Source: Acanthopleuribacter pedis
Lineage (GTDB): Bacteria > Acidobacteriota > Holophagae > Acanthopleuribacterales > Acanthopleuribacteraceae
NCBI RefSeq assembly: GCF_017377855.1
Contig: NZ_JAFREP010000025.1
Coordinates: forward strand, 62,001-126,000
Length of the DNA: 64,000 bases
Direction: 5' to 3'
Notes under the pieces: model-generated
Seen by the model: only the letters and a program-made list of their open reading frames with translations
Told to the model about the DNA's origin: nothing
Databases searched by the model: none
Program-made: the position numbers and the translations under genes
Shown here: piece by piece, positions 18,772-27,752 of the stretch
Numbering within the stretch: position 1 is the first letter of the stretch
Layout: each line of letters starts with the position of its first letter

Positions 18772-20922
18772 ATGGTTAAGCCGGCCGGTATGTTTGCGCT
18801 GATTCTGATGATGCCTTGTTTTGCCTGGCAGCCAGGCAATGATTGGCCCGAGGCGGCCGGACCCAACGGAACCTATGCGAGCAGCGTCTGGGACGGTGGC
18901 GGCGGGGAACTGTCGGTGTTGTGGCGTTATCCGCTTCATTCCGTGGTGTCGCCCGTGGTGTTCGCCGGCAGGGTTTACGCCCACGGCCGCGAAGGGGACG
19001 GCGAGGTCTTGATCGCGCTTGATGCCTTTGACGGCCGCATGTTGTGGCGTTTTCATTTTCCCGGCGGCGCCGTTGGGACGCCCCGCATTCGTACGCCTGA
19101 GGTCGCGCCTGTCGTTGATTTAGAGACGGGCAACGTCACGGTGCTCAGCTCCGGTCGCCAGCTTTTTTGTGTTTCACCCGACGGTCGGCTTCTCTGGCAA
19201 AGACACCTCGCCGAGCACTTTGGTTTTTCCCTGAGCGTCGGTCCGCATCGACCCACCCTGCTGCGTCATGACCGGCTGGTCATCTGCACCTTCAGTTTAC
19301 CCGCCTCGGACGGTAAGGGCCTGGAACGGCTGGTGGTCGGGCTCGACAAAAACAATGGAAACCTACGCTGGTTGGTTCGTGATCCGGCCGATGCCCGGGT
19401 GGCCCGCGCCCCGGCAACCCTGGTGCCCTTGCCTGAGGCGCCCGTGCTTTTGGTGGGTGGTTTTGCCGACGGTCCCCGCTTCATTCAGCCGGAAACCGGA
19501 GAGGTGATGGATATTGGCTTGGCGGAACGGGGGGCTATTCGCCATTTCTTTATGTGCGGCAACAAGCTGATGGTCCAGGCCAAGGTTGCAACCGGCGAGG
19601 AGCTGCGCTGTTACGATTTAACCCGGTTGGTGCCGAGCCGCCCCGTGCCGGCCGATGTGGTTAGCTGGCGTCGTGCTTACGTCCATCCGCCTCAGGGCTG
19701 GGCCGCCGAAGAGCAGGTTCTGGTCGTGATGGAACGAGACGGAACGCTGGAGGCCTTGGAATTCGAGGGCGGGCGCATTCGCTGGCGGGCGCGGGGCCTG
19801 TTTCAGCAGGCACGGCCCTTCGTGCTGACCCCGGGCGGCCTTGCCGGCCTTAGGGGAAACCGGCTCGTTTGGCGTCATCGCGAACCCGAGGGATTGGTTG
19901 AAGCCGGCGAGGTCGTGGTCGCTTTGCCGGGGCCCGCCGTCGACGGGCCCGCGGCGCTGGTGCCCGCCTACCATCGGTTTTATGTGCAGAGCGGGCGTAC
20001 TTTGGTGGCGCTTGGCCGCGCCGACAGTCCCCGCCGGGTGCAACCGTCCTTGTTCCAGCCCTTGACCGGTTCCGCGCCGAGTTCATTGGGGGAACCGGCC
20101 GTGTTGCACATTGAACCGACGCGGTTCCATTGGTCCGGGCGACAGCCCGTGCGCGCCTTTGTGACCGACCGTCATGGTCGTCGCCTGCGCGAGGTGCAGC
20201 CGCAATGGACGCTGGACGGTTTCGCCGGCAACGTGGATGCCCAAGGCGGCCTTAACCTCGATCTCCAAAATGCTTGGTTCGGTAAACTCAACGCCTCTTG
20301 GCAAGGCCTCGAAGCCCAAGCCGAGGTATTCCGGCAAACTGATCAAGATGTGCTCTTGGATTTGGAAGCCTTGGCGGCCGGGTCGGTCCCGCATTATTGG
20401 ACCGCCGTCCAGCACATGGCGGTCGAACACTTTGACGGTGAGCGTGTCTTTGCCGCGGTCGGCGAAGGTGAGCGCGATGTTTGGGCGCTGTTCCATGGTT
20501 TTGCCGCGGAATCGGCTCAGGTGAGTGGTTTGGTACGCGCGGGTCAGCGCGGGCGGCGGCTCCCCGAAATGGGTCTGTACTACCGCGGCTTCTTTTTATC
20601 GTTGATGGAAAATGGACGTGGTTTGCGGCTCAGTTTTGGGCGCGGGGGTGATTACCCCGGTGTCGAGGCCGGTTTTCTGTGGAAACAAAACATCTGGTAT
20701 CACCTGAAGATCGAGGTTCAGCGTGAAGAAAACAGCGTTGTGGTTCGCGCGAAAGCCTGGCCCCAAGTTGAACGGGAACCCGATCATTGGCAGTTGGAAA
20801 TGACGCCGCGCATGGGCGTGCCCCACGGAACCGGTGCCGGTTTCTTTGGTCGTGTCTATGGGCGGAGCCGGATGTTGGCCGACAACCTTTGGTTGCGCGC
20901 GGTGAACAAAGCGCGCTACTAA
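18772..20922 (+). CDS. Secreted PQQ-type beta-propeller protein
   Basis: 716 aa with a short signal peptide (MFALILMMPCFA). The mature start NDWPEAAGPNGTY is the typical opening of PQQ-like WD-type propellers. Blades follow with repeated (V/L)xALDxxDGRxLW patterns: LIALDAFDGRMLWRF, FCVSPDGRLLWQRHL, VGLDKNNGNLRWLV, EALEFEGGRIRWRA. The last 200 residues are a separate beta-rich region, possibly a concanavalin/LamG-like domain. There is no haem or catalytic motif, so a dehydrogenase activity is not supported. Start: ATG 18772 with GGGGAAGGG immediately upstream; the frame is open to 18565 across the large inverted repeat. The TAA stop is the first codon of repeat copy 5. Confidence 0.8.
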   Translation: MVKPAGMFALILMMPCFAWQPGNDWPEAAGPNGTYASSVWDGGGGELSVLWRYPLHSVVSPVVFAGRVYAHGREGDGEVLIALDAFDGRMLWRFHFPGGAVGTPRIRTPEVAPVVDLETGNVTVLSSGRQLFCVSPDGRLLWQRHLAEHFGFSLSVGPHRPTLLRHDRLVICTFSLPASDGKGLERLVVGLDKNNGNLRWLVRDPADARVARAPATLVPLPEAPVLLVGGFADGPRFIQPETGEVMDIGLAERGAIRHFFMCGNKLMVQAKVATGEELRCYDLTRLVPSRPVPADVVSWRRAYVHPPQGWAAEEQVLVVMERDGTLEALEFEGGRIRWRARGLFQQARPFVLTPGGLAGLRGNRLVWRHREPEGLVEAGEVVVALPGPAVDGPAALVPAYHRFYVQSGRTLVALGRADSPRRVQPSLFQPLTGSAPSSLGEPAVLHIEPTRFHWSGRQPVRAFVTDRHGRRLREVQPQWTLDGFAGNVDAQGGLNLDLQNAWFGKLNASWQGLEAQAEVFRQTDQDVLLDLEALAAGSVPHYWTAVQHMAVEHFDGERVFAAVGEGERDVWALFHGFAAESAQVSGLVRAGQRGRRLPEMGLYYRGFFLSLMENGRGLRLSFGRGGDYPGVEAGFLWKQNIWYHLKIEVQREENSVVVRAKAWPQVEREPDHWQLEMTPRMGVPHGTGAGFFGRVYGRSRMLADNLWLRAVNKARY

Positions 20923-21185
20923 CCCGCAATTCTCACAAGGAATTCTGCTACGGGGCAAGCCATGCGATTACGAGGGGGCGGCCTTCCGCGGGGCGGCCAT
21001 CCGCATTACTCGGTCGAGCCGCCTTCGCCTCAGCTGCTACCCCGAGAGGTCGGACCCCGAAAGGTCGGACCCCGAATGGTCGGCCCCGCGAAAGGTCGGA
21101 CCCCTGTGCCGTCTCTCGGTCGTAATCTTCGTACTCACAAGGCTTTCTGCTTCTCGCGACGAATCCTTGTGAGAAATGCGGGCTA
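20920..21185 (-). repeat. Dispersed palindromic element, copy 5 (four degenerate units)
   Basis: 266 bp, ends TAACCCGCAATTCTCACAAG and CTTGTGAGAAATGCGGGCTA, oriented like copy 2. About four GGTCGGACC-type units at 21040-21103, one with an extra CGCG. It lies between two convergent genes and gives the stop codon of the beta-propeller gene. Confidence 0.92.
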
Positions 21186-21208
21186 ACGCACGGCGCCAAG
21201 GAAATCAC

Positions 21209-21230
21209 CCCCGCGCGGGTGCACGCGGGG
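21209..21230 (-). terminator. Hairpin downstream of cysNC
   Basis: CCCCGCG / CGCGGGG stem around an 8-nt loop, 9 bp beyond the cysNC stop on the minus strand. No T run, so probable but not certain as a terminator. Confidence 0.45.
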
Positions 21231-21238
21231 AGCTCAGG

Positions 21239-23173
21239 TTAGGGGGTTTTCTCCGTGTCAAGGTTGTGCAGGTAGGTCAACACGGTTTGCACGGCTTCCC
21301 GCGTGGTTAATCGATCCATGTCGAGATGGACCGCCGGGCTTGTCGGCGGTTCGTAGACCTGATCGATACCGGCCAGATTGGTGACCCAGCCGCGGCGGGC
21401 CCCTTGGTAAAGCTGTTCCTCGTCACGCGCCTCACAACTCGCTAAACCGGCGTCCACGTGGACCTCGATAAAACGTTCCGGGCCGACAATCTGCTGAACC
21501 TGGGCGCGCAATGGTTGCAGCGGCGAGACAAAAGCCGCCACAACGGTAACGCCCGTGTCGTTGAACAAACGTGCCGTTTCCGCGGCGCGTCGCAGGTTCT
21601 CAGCCACGCCGGCATTGGTGAACCCCAGCTCGCGGCTTAAGCCGCGGCGCAAGGTTTTGCCGTCTAAGACCGTGACCCAACGGCCCGCGTCAAACAAAGC
21701 CCGCTCCAAACCGAGCGCAACCTTTTGTTTACCGCTACCGACCAATCCCGTTAGCCACAGGGTGATGGGGGCAAGCGCCGCGCGCGCTTGTTTTTCCGCC
21801 ACGGGCACGCCGCCGCGTCGCAACGCGGGCCGGGGCTCCGCCGCGCGCGTGACCGGCATGGTCGCGGGCAGCTTCGCCTCGGGCTCGCGGTTGATGATCA
21901 TGCCCGCCGCCACCGTGCGGTGGGTCAGCGGATGAATCAACACGAAGTGGCCCGTTTCGCGGTTTTTTTCGTAGCTGTCGAAACAGATTTCGCGATCACT
22001 GTGCAGCACCAGCCGGCCGATTTCGTTGACCGCCAAAGATTCAGCCGATTCCCGCTTCAGCGATTCAACATTGAGTCGGTAGCGCAAATCCGAAACCATG
22101 ACCGAACCTTCACTACAGGTATGCTTCAACAGGTAGCGGGTTTCGCGGTCCAAGGGCATGTCGTCCATCCAGACACACATCGCCTCGAATTGGTTGGCCC
22201 GACGCGGCAGGTTGTGGGTGTGAACCAACATGTCGCCGCGCGACACATCGACCTCGCGGTCCAGGGTTAAGGTGACCGACATCGGTGGGAAGGCTTCTTC
22301 CAACGGTCCGTCGAAACTGTGGATTTTTTGGACGTAAGCGATTTGATTTGAAGGTAATACGCGGACTTCGCCACCGGGACGTACCATGCCGGACAACACC
22401 GGGCCCGCGTAGCCGCGAAAGTCTTGGTTGGGGCGGATCACGTACTGAACCGGGAACCGCAAATCCACCAAATTGCGGTCGCCCGCCACGTAGAGGTGTT
22501 CCAGCATATGCAGCAGCGTTTCGCCCTGGTACCACGGCGTATTTTCGCTTGGTTGAACCACGTTGTCGCCCAATAGGGCGCTCATGGGGATGAAGCGCAG
22601 ATCTTTGATCGACAAGCGGGCCGCGTAATCGGTGAATTCTTTACAAATTTCGTTGAAGACCGCTTCGTCCCAATCAACCAGATCCATTTTATTCACCGCG
22701 ACAATCATGTGGGGAATGCCCAGCAGGGAGGCGATGAAGGCGTGGCGTTTCGATTGGGGGCGCAACCCCTTGCGGGCGTCGACCAGCACCACCGCGATGT
22801 TGGCCGTGGAGGCACCCGTCGCCATATTGCGCGTGTATTGTTCATGGCCCGGTGTGTCGGCCAGGATGAATTTGCGGCGAGCCGTTGCAAAGTAGCGGTA
22901 GGCCACATCAATCGTAATGCCTTGCTCACGCTCCGATTTCAAGCCGTCGGTCAGCAAGGCGAAATCGATTTGGTCGCCGCCGCGGTGGGTGGCGCTGTCG
23001 CGGGTGACCTGTTCCCAGGTGTCCTCGTGGATGTTGGCCGTGTCGTGGAGCAGGCGACCGATCAGCGTGGACTTTCCGTCGTCGACGCTGCCCGCCGTGC
23101 TGATGCGGATCAATTCCTTGCCCGCTTCTTGTTGTAAAAAGGTGGTCATCGCGGTTTGCGGCGCGGTGGTCAT
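21239..23173 (-). CDS. cysNC: Sulfate adenylyltransferase subunit 1 fused to a degenerate APS kinase domain
   Basis: 644 aa. Residues about 20-450 are CysN, the GTPase that drives APS formation with CysD: GSVDDGKST (28-36), DTPGHEQYTRN, VNKMDL. Residues about 465-644 have the APS-kinase fold, but its key motifs are damaged: Walker A reads GLVGSGKQK with Gln483 in place of Ser/Thr after Lys482, LDGD is LDGK (504-506) and the KGLYxKARxG motif is EQLYQGARRG. This domain is probably catalytically dead or regulatory. Start: ATG 23173 with AAGGAAG 5 nt upstream, preferred over 23191. Last gene of the cysC-cysD-cysNC operon. Confidence 0.93.
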   Translation of the reverse strand: MTTAPQTAMTTFLQQEAGKELIRISTAGSVDDGKSTLIGRLLHDTANIHEDTWEQVTRDSATHRGGDQIDFALLTDGLKSEREQGITIDVAYRYFATARRKFILADTPGHEQYTRNMATGASTANIAVVLVDARKGLRPQSKRHAFIASLLGIPHMIVAVNKMDLVDWDEAVFNEICKEFTDYAARLSIKDLRFIPMSALLGDNVVQPSENTPWYQGETLLHMLEHLYVAGDRNLVDLRFPVQYVIRPNQDFRGYAGPVLSGMVRPGGEVRVLPSNQIAYVQKIHSFDGPLEEAFPPMSVTLTLDREVDVSRGDMLVHTHNLPRRANQFEAMCVWMDDMPLDRETRYLLKHTCSEGSVMVSDLRYRLNVESLKRESAESLAVNEIGRLVLHSDREICFDSYEKNRETGHFVLIHPLTHRTVAAGMIINREPEAKLPATMPVTRAAEPRPALRRGGVPVAEKQARAALAPITLWLTGLVGSGKQKVALGLERALFDAGRWVTVLDGKTLRRGLSRELGFTNAGVAENLRRAAETARLFNDTGVTVVAAFVSPLQPLRAQVQQIVGPERFIEVHVDAGLASCEARDEEQLYQGARRGWVTNLAGIDQVYEPPTSPAVHLDMDRLTTREAVQTVLTYLHNLDTEKTP

Positions 23174-23197
23174 GATGTCTTCCTTTGGCATGGCGCG

Positions 23198-24172
23198 TTA
23201 AAAATAGCCCGCGCGTTTTTTGTCTTCCATCGAGGCTTCGCCGTCGTGATCCATGACGCGGCCCGCGCGTTCCGAGGTCCGTACCGACAACATTTCGGCG
23301 ATGATTTTGGGGACCGTGTCCGCTTCCGAGGCGATCACCCCGGTGCAAGGTGAACAGCCAAGACTGCGGAAGCGGCACTTGAGGGTGGCGCGTTCGCCGC
23401 GGATGCGATCACGGAAGGGGAATTTCTCCACCGGAATCAGGTGCTTCCCCGCGCGAACCACCTCGCGTTCGCGGGCAAAATACATCGGTACAATCGGAAT
23501 GTTTTCCGTGTAGATGTAGTGCCAGATGTCCAGTTCCGTCCAATTCGAGAGCGGGAACACCCGAATCGTTTCGCCTTTTTTGACGCGCGTGTTGTACAGC
23601 CGCCACAACTCGGGCCGTTGGTTCTTGGGGTCCCAGCGGCCGTGGCGGTCACGGAAACTGAAGATGCGTTCCTTGGCGCGGGACTTTTCTTCATCGCGGC
23701 GGGCGCCGCCGAAGGCCGCGTCGTATTCACCCGCGCCCAGCGCGTCCAGCAGCGCTTGGGTTTTGAGCGCGCCACAGCAGGAACCTGTACCCCAATCGTA
23801 GGGGTTGGCTTTTTCGCCAATCGCTTTTTCATTGCGATGGACCACCAGTTCAAAACCCAGCTCGGCCGCGAGCCGGTCGCGAAAGGCGTACATCTCTTCA
23901 TATTTATAAGAGGTATCCACGTGCAGCAGCGGGAAAGGGAGGGGGCCGGGGTAAAAGGCTTTTTGGGCCAGTCGCAGCATGACCGAGGAGTCTTTGCCCA
24001 CCGAATAAAGCATGACCGGATTGCGGAAGGAGGCCGCCACTTCGCGGAAGATGTGGATGGATTCCGCTTCAAGCTGGGCCAGGTGGGTGAGGTTGGCGAC
24101 CCGTGTTTTGGTTTTTTGGGCGTCGCTTTTGGTTGCCGTGGGGGTAGAAGGTGCGGGGGGGGCGAGGTTCAT
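23198..24172 (-). CDS. cysD: Sulfate adenylyltransferase subunit 2
   Basis: 324 aa, PP-loop ATP pyrophosphatase that makes APS from sulfate and ATP with CysN. PP-loop SVGKDSSVML, then LLHVDTSYKYEEMY, GTGSCCGALKT, FGGARRDEEKSRAKERIFSFRD and LGCSPCTGVI. The N-terminal 25 residues are a Pro/Thr-rich extension. Start ATG 24172 has AAAGGAG 7 nt upstream. It begins 4 bp after cysC ends. Confidence 0.96.
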   Translation of the reverse strand: MNLAPPAPSTPTATKSDAQKTKTRVANLTHLAQLEAESIHIFREVAASFRNPVMLYSVGKDSSVMLRLAQKAFYPGPLPFPLLHVDTSYKYEEMYAFRDRLAAELGFELVVHRNEKAIGEKANPYDWGTGSCCGALKTQALLDALGAGEYDAAFGGARRDEEKSRAKERIFSFRDRHGRWDPKNQRPELWRLYNTRVKKGETIRVFPLSNWTELDIWHYIYTENIPIVPMYFAREREVVRAGKHLIPVEKFPFRDRIRGERATLKCRFRSLGCSPCTGVIASEADTVPKIIAEMLSVRTSERAGRVMDHDGEASMEDKKRAGYF

Positions 24173-24176
24173 GGGG

Positions 24177-24989
24177 TTACTCCTTTCCCGGCGCGACCGG
24201 GTTGCTGAGCAAAGCGGCGGCCGTGGTCTTGACCGGGGTGGGGGTGATCATGGGGGCCTTGGGTGGGTTGCGCAGGTAAGCCAGAATGCGGGCAACCGCG
24301 GCCGGGACGTCTTCGCGCGTTGTGTCGATGACGATTTCGGCCTGGTGGGGGGCCTCATAGGGATCGTCGATCCCGGTAAACTGGCTGATCTCGCCGGCGC
24401 GGGCTTTGGCGTACAGGCCTTTGACGTCGCGGGCTTCGCAGATTTCGAGCGGCGTGGCGACGTGGATTTCCACAAAATGGTCGCACATGGTGCGCACCTG
24501 ATCACGGGTGGCGCGGTAAGGCGAAATGTAGGAGGCGACCACCGTCACCCCGTTTTCCTCCAGGGTGCGGGCGATAAAACCGGCTTTAAGCACGTTGCCG
24601 TCGCGGGCCTCACGACTAAAACCCGTGCGTGGTAGAAACTTACGGGTGATGTCGCCGTCCAGCCAGGCCACCGCCGTATTCTGTTGCTCCAACGCTTCTT
24701 TGACCGCGAGGGCCAGGGTCGATTTACCCGCGCCGGAAAGGCCGGTAAACCACAGGACCGCCGGTTTGCGGGTGACACGCCCGAGGGACAGGCGATCCCA
24801 TAAGCGTTCGTGGCCAAGGTAAAGCACCATTTTGAGGAACAGTTCCAGCGAGCCCGCCGCAACCGCCAGGCTGACCTCGCCGGTAATCCAATAGACGAGG
24901 GCGATGGTGGTAAGTGTCGCCGTCAGACGCCACGACAGGGTTTTGAGGAGTGAGCGCAACCAGGAATCGTGAACAGGGGATGGGGACAT
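24177..24989 (-). CDS. cysC: DUF2061 - APS kinase fusion (membrane-anchored CysC)
   Basis: 270 aa. Residues 11-68 are a DUF2061-type two-helix membrane module (LLKTLSWRLTATLTTIALVY, then LFLKMVLYLGHERLWDRL). Residues 75-255 are an intact APS kinase: GLSGAGKST (83-91), LDGD (110-113), YISPYRATRD, EICEARDVKGLYAKARAGEI, FTGIDDPYE. It phosphorylates APS to PAPS, here at the inner face of the membrane. It ends in a Pro/Thr-rich tail. Start ATG 24989 with GGAG 7 nt upstream. First gene of the operon; its intact active site contrasts with the degenerate CysC domain of cysNC. Confidence 0.93.
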   Translation of the reverse strand: MSPSPVHDSWLRSLLKTLSWRLTATLTTIALVYWITGEVSLAVAAGSLELFLKMVLYLGHERLWDRLSLGRVTRKPAVLWFTGLSGAGKSTLALAVKEALEQQNTAVAWLDGDITRKFLPRTGFSREARDGNVLKAGFIARTLEENGVTVVASYISPYRATRDQVRTMCDHFVEIHVATPLEICEARDVKGLYAKARAGEISQFTGIDDPYEAPHQAEIVIDTTREDVPAAVARILAYLRNPPKAPMITPTPVKTTAAALLSNPVAPGKE

Positions 24990-25219
24990 GGTTCTCTCCC
25001 ATAAAAACAAGCAAGCATGAATCAGATCGATTTGCTCCAAATTGTGGGCCGTCCCCAAATCGGGGTCAACCAGGTGACCCCCAGGTTTTAGCTATGTAAG
25101 GAAAGTTTCATTCTTTGAGGAGCGGCCATTCAGGTCGCCTGTCAATTCGCAAAGGTGCATAGGTAAGTTGTTTTATACAAGCTGTTTCATTTTGATTTCA
25201 GGTTGAACACGAGGGTTTT

Positions 25220-25630
25220 TCAGGGGAAATCCGGGGTCAACCCCTTGTCTTGATGCGGCAGAAGGAAGACCGTGCGGGCCAAGGGGGTGTTCAGGCGTTC
25301 CGGGGTGTACCAGTGGCGTAGCGGGTTGCGGTCGCACAGGTCGGGGTTGGCGGACAAGAAGGTTTCGAAGGATTTGGCCGGGCTGGTGATGCGCCGTTCC
25401 GCGATCAGGCTGAGGAAGGCAAGGGTGATGGTGAGGTTGGCCTTCTCCGGGACGCCCGCGCGGGTTGCGAGTTGTTGGATGCCGGTTGCGTAGTGGGCTG
25501 CCGCCGTTAAGAAATCGTAGCGACCCAGCATGTCCCAGGCCACGCCCAGGTGGTCGACATGGGTGAAGGTTTCCGCCGCGATGCGGCCCGCCTCGAAGTC
25601 CTCGGTGTATGCTGCGTAGTCCCGACTCAT
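25220..25630 (-). CDS. Conserved protein with FTHxxHLxxAW motif, unknown function
   Basis: 136 aa, soluble and helical. It opens with a segment containing FTHVDHLGVAWDML (about residues 21-34); this FxHxxHxxxAW motif is typical of a widespread uncharacterised family of similar size. It continues with TITLAFLSLIAERR and ends in LARTVFLLPHQDKG. The two His could bind metal but that is a guess. The ATG overlaps the stop of the ribbon-helix-helix gene as ATGA, so the two are co-translated. Confidence 0.75.
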   Translation of the reverse strand: MSRDYAAYTEDFEAGRIAAETFTHVDHLGVAWDMLGRYDFLTAAAHYATGIQQLATRAGVPEKANLTITLAFLSLIAERRITSPAKSFETFLSANPDLCDRNPLRHWYTPERLNTPLARTVFLLPHQDKGLTPDFP

Positions 25631-25884
25631 GATCTGCCCTCCGCCTCATTTAATGTGTGGCTGTCGGCGGCGGTTAGATCCAGGTCGTAGACCAGCTTGA
25701 GCTGTTCGATTTTTTTCATGGTTTCCTCCGAAAAAGGCACGCGGCCTTCGAAGCAATGGAGGGCCATGCCTTCGATTAAATCGCCCAGCGACATTTCTAA
25801 GTATTCCGCCAATCCCTTGAGGACCTTGAGCAGACGCTTTTCGATGCGAACCCCGGTTTGCATGCGTTGAATGGGTGCCGGCAT
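25627..25884 (-). CDS. Ribbon-helix-helix-like small protein, likely autoregulator
   Basis: 85 aa. Residues 9-50 fit a ribbon-helix-helix domain: strand TGVRIE, helix KRLLKVLKGLAEYLEM, then SLGDLIEGMALHCFEG. The C-terminal half is a helical tail with EETMKKIEQLKLVYDL. AAGGAGG lies 6 nt before the ATG. The promoter just upstream carries two TGGTACCA palindromes, as expected for repression by this kind of dimeric protein. It is the first gene of a two-gene operon. DNA binding is inferred from the fold pattern. Confidence 0.75.
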   Translation of the reverse strand: MPAPIQRMQTGVRIEKRLLKVLKGLAEYLEMSLGDLIEGMALHCFEGRVPFSEETMKKIEQLKLVYDLDLTAADSHTLNEAEGRS

Positions 25885-25903
25885 AAGATGCCTCCTTGTT
25901 ACT

Positions 25904-25946
25904 TTGGTACCAAGGTAGCTTAATGTTTATGGTACCAATATGTCAA
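25904..25946 (-). promoter_or_regulatory. Promoter with two palindromic operators
   Basis: On the minus strand: TTGACA (25946-25941, perfect -35) followed by a weaker -10 region near 25924. Palindromes TTGGTACCAA (25904-25913) and TGGTACCA (25930-25937) have centres 25 bp apart; one sits in the -35/-10 spacer and the other just downstream of the start site, an arrangement suited to repression. Confidence 0.65.
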
Positions 25947-25978
25947 GGTTGGGGTCCGTCTTCTCACCCCTGAAACCA

Positions 25979-26012
25979 AAAAACCCCCCGGAGCAGGATG
26001 CTCGCGGGGGGT
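25979..26012 (-). terminator. Rho-independent terminator of the macro-domain gene
   Basis: Minus strand: ACCCCCCG with CGAGCA / TGCTC and CGGGGGG around a 3-nt loop, followed by six T. It starts 28 nt after the stop at 26040. Confidence 0.9.
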
Positions 26013-26039
26013 TTCTTGGGTGGGTGGTGTGGCTGTGGT

Positions 26040-26519
26040 TTATTTGCGTTCTTTGACCAAAATGACGCGGCCGTTGTAGCCGGCTTGAGAGCAGCGCTCG
26101 CGAACGTGGTCGACCGCTTGGTCTTCGTTCCAACCGTCGCTGTTCAGCAGCGGGATCGCGATGGAGTTGAATCCTTTGCGGCCCGCGAGATCCAAGGCGT
26201 TGCGCAGGCAGCGGTCGACCGAGTTGCGGTCGGCGCGTTGGAAGCGGCTGTCCGCGGCGAAATGGATGATGGCGCGGTGGGGTAAGCGGCCCGCGCGGGT
26301 CGCGACCGCATCGCCCGGCTTGAAGGGGCCTTGGCTGTCGCGTTCGGTGTAAGGATCATCGCCGGCCCATTGGCGAATGCTGTGGGTCAGGTGTTGGGAG
26401 CAGAGGCGGCCACCGGGAAACCAGTGGCGTTGCCAGGGGTTGACAATGGCGTCGACGCTTTGATCGAGCAATTCGCCTTGAATGAGGGAAATGGGTGTTT
26501 GTGAAGGGGTAGACGCCAT
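26040..26519 (-). CDS. Macro-domain protein
   Basis: 159 aa, one macro (ADP-ribose-binding) domain: ISLIQGELLDQSVDAIVNPW, then FKPGDAVATRAGRLPHRAIIHF and GFNSIAIPLLNSDG. The usual VNAAN motif is VNPWQ and the GTGxxGxP loop is not evident, placing it in the divergent group that has VNPWxR. It may bind or hydrolyse an ADP-ribose derivative. Start: ATG 26519 with GGAGG 6 nt upstream; the frame is open to 26642. Single gene with its own terminator. Confidence 0.85.
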   Translation of the reverse strand: MASTPSQTPISLIQGELLDQSVDAIVNPWQRHWFPGGRLCSQHLTHSIRQWAGDDPYTERDSQGPFKPGDAVATRAGRLPHRAIIHFAADSRFQRADRNSVDRCLRNALDLAGRKGFNSIAIPLLNSDGWNEDQAVDHVRERCSQAGYNGRVILVKERK

Positions 26520-26663
26520 GGTGACCTCCGGGGAGTGATGTGTGCTAACCCCCATAAGACGGGTGCGTTTGGGTGATGGTCGAAAAAAAAAGCATGGGAT
26601 GGCGCTTTTTTTCGAGAACGGGGTTTGGCGGAGGTTACCCACGGAAAGGGTGAGTGTGACGAT

Positions 26664-26927
26664 CTAGTCAACAATAAATGTCACAAAATGACCGAAAATT
26701 TCGTCATAAAGCGGGGCGACTAAGTCTATTGTTTCGTTTAGCTCGCGCGGATCGGGCTTCGCGGCCGTGAAAATTTGCAAGGTCAATCCTGGAAAAAGTG
26801 CTTGCTCACTCGAATCGAAGGCGTACAATAAGGAAACTAGTTCGGAAAATACTGATCCCTTACGGATTGAGCCACGTCGCCGCACTTTTTGGTTGCTGCC
26901 AAACAAAAAAAGTTGGTTGGAAGACAA
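26664..26927 (-). CDS. Possible small hypothetical protein
   Basis: 87 aa, TTG start without a clear ribosome-binding site. The C-terminal half looks protein-like (PDPRELNETIDLVAPLYDEI), the N-terminal part is basic (QKVRRRGSIRKG). Base composition is lower in GC than neighbouring genes. It may be real or a chance frame; no family recognised. Confidence 0.3.
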   Translation of the reverse strand: MSSNQLFLFGSNQKVRRRGSIRKGSVFSELVSLLYAFDSSEQALFPGLTLQIFTAAKPDPRELNETIDLVAPLYDEIFGHFVTFIVD

Positions 26928-27752
26928 AGTGTTGGTCTCTTGTGATCGTCATTTGTTTTCTAAGTACCTTTTTTACCGGACCGTTTGGCAACGCCAGGTA
27001 ACCGATAAAGCGTGGTGGCTTTTGATGATGACACCTCGAATTTGAATAGGTGTTCTTGTTAGGAACCAAAAACCATCGATTGCCCGTCGCGCATGAACTG
27101 TGACGGGCCGAAGGTGGTTGTGAATCCCGTGCAAAAACCACTGTTCGCTTTCTCGTGTTGTTCTCAACGACAGGCTTGTCGGTGCCGCCTGACTCGATTT
27201 TGACCGTTCAAAATCACCCCTCCCAGCCTATCTGCTTGGCGCTACCGGATCCGTAATCAGCATTCATTGTTTGGGACCCTGCTTGAAAAGCTTCGAATCC
27301 CGCGATTCTCACGAGGCATTTTTTCTGATCCCACCGCCTACCTTTCAGCTCATTCCGCGCGGTTTCCGCGAGAAATGAGCCAAACGCGGGCTTTGCCCGC
27401 GTTCGGGGACCGTGGTGACTGATCCCTTTTTTTGATGGAACTTGCGAAACTGTCTTGGCGCTACCCGCCCGTTTCGTGCCCTCCTAGCGAAACCAACCTG
27501 GTTCTACCAACAGGTTTCGCGCTCTCCGCGCTTCTCGTTGCACCCAACACCGACCCAACAGCACGTTGTAACCGCTCACACGTGACCTGGTTAACGCCAA
27601 ACACGGTTGTTTCGATCCCATAACCCGTTTTACCCGTGAGGGTCATTGCGGTTCTGGAACCCCGCGACACCCTGTAACCAACACCCGGCGTTGCCGTTTT
27701 ACGTAGCCCAACCACCCCGCAACCGCGGGTCGACCTCTATATGGAGATGTCG
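26928..27752. other. Long intergenic region ahead of the giant gene
   Basis: About 825 bp, no convincing gene. Contains hairpins GATTTTGA-CCGT-TCAAAATC (27196-27215) and AACGCGGGC-TTT-GCCCGCGTT (27383-27403). CCCGCGATTCTCACGAGGCA at about 27300 resembles the left end of the dispersed element and GCGAGAAATGAGC at about 27368 its right end, so a decayed copy may be here. The giant gene's promoter should lie in the last 200 bp. Confidence 0.55.

Noticed and set aside
27299..27403. A seventh copy of the dispersed element
   Set aside because: Only the outer 20 bp resemble the ends; the internal blocks and the 15-bp unit are absent, so it is at most a decayed remnant.
27432..27623. Small plus-strand frame ahead of the giant gene
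   Set aside because: Proline/threonine-rich chance translation with no start signal; the opposite-strand frame 27461-27715 is equally weak.
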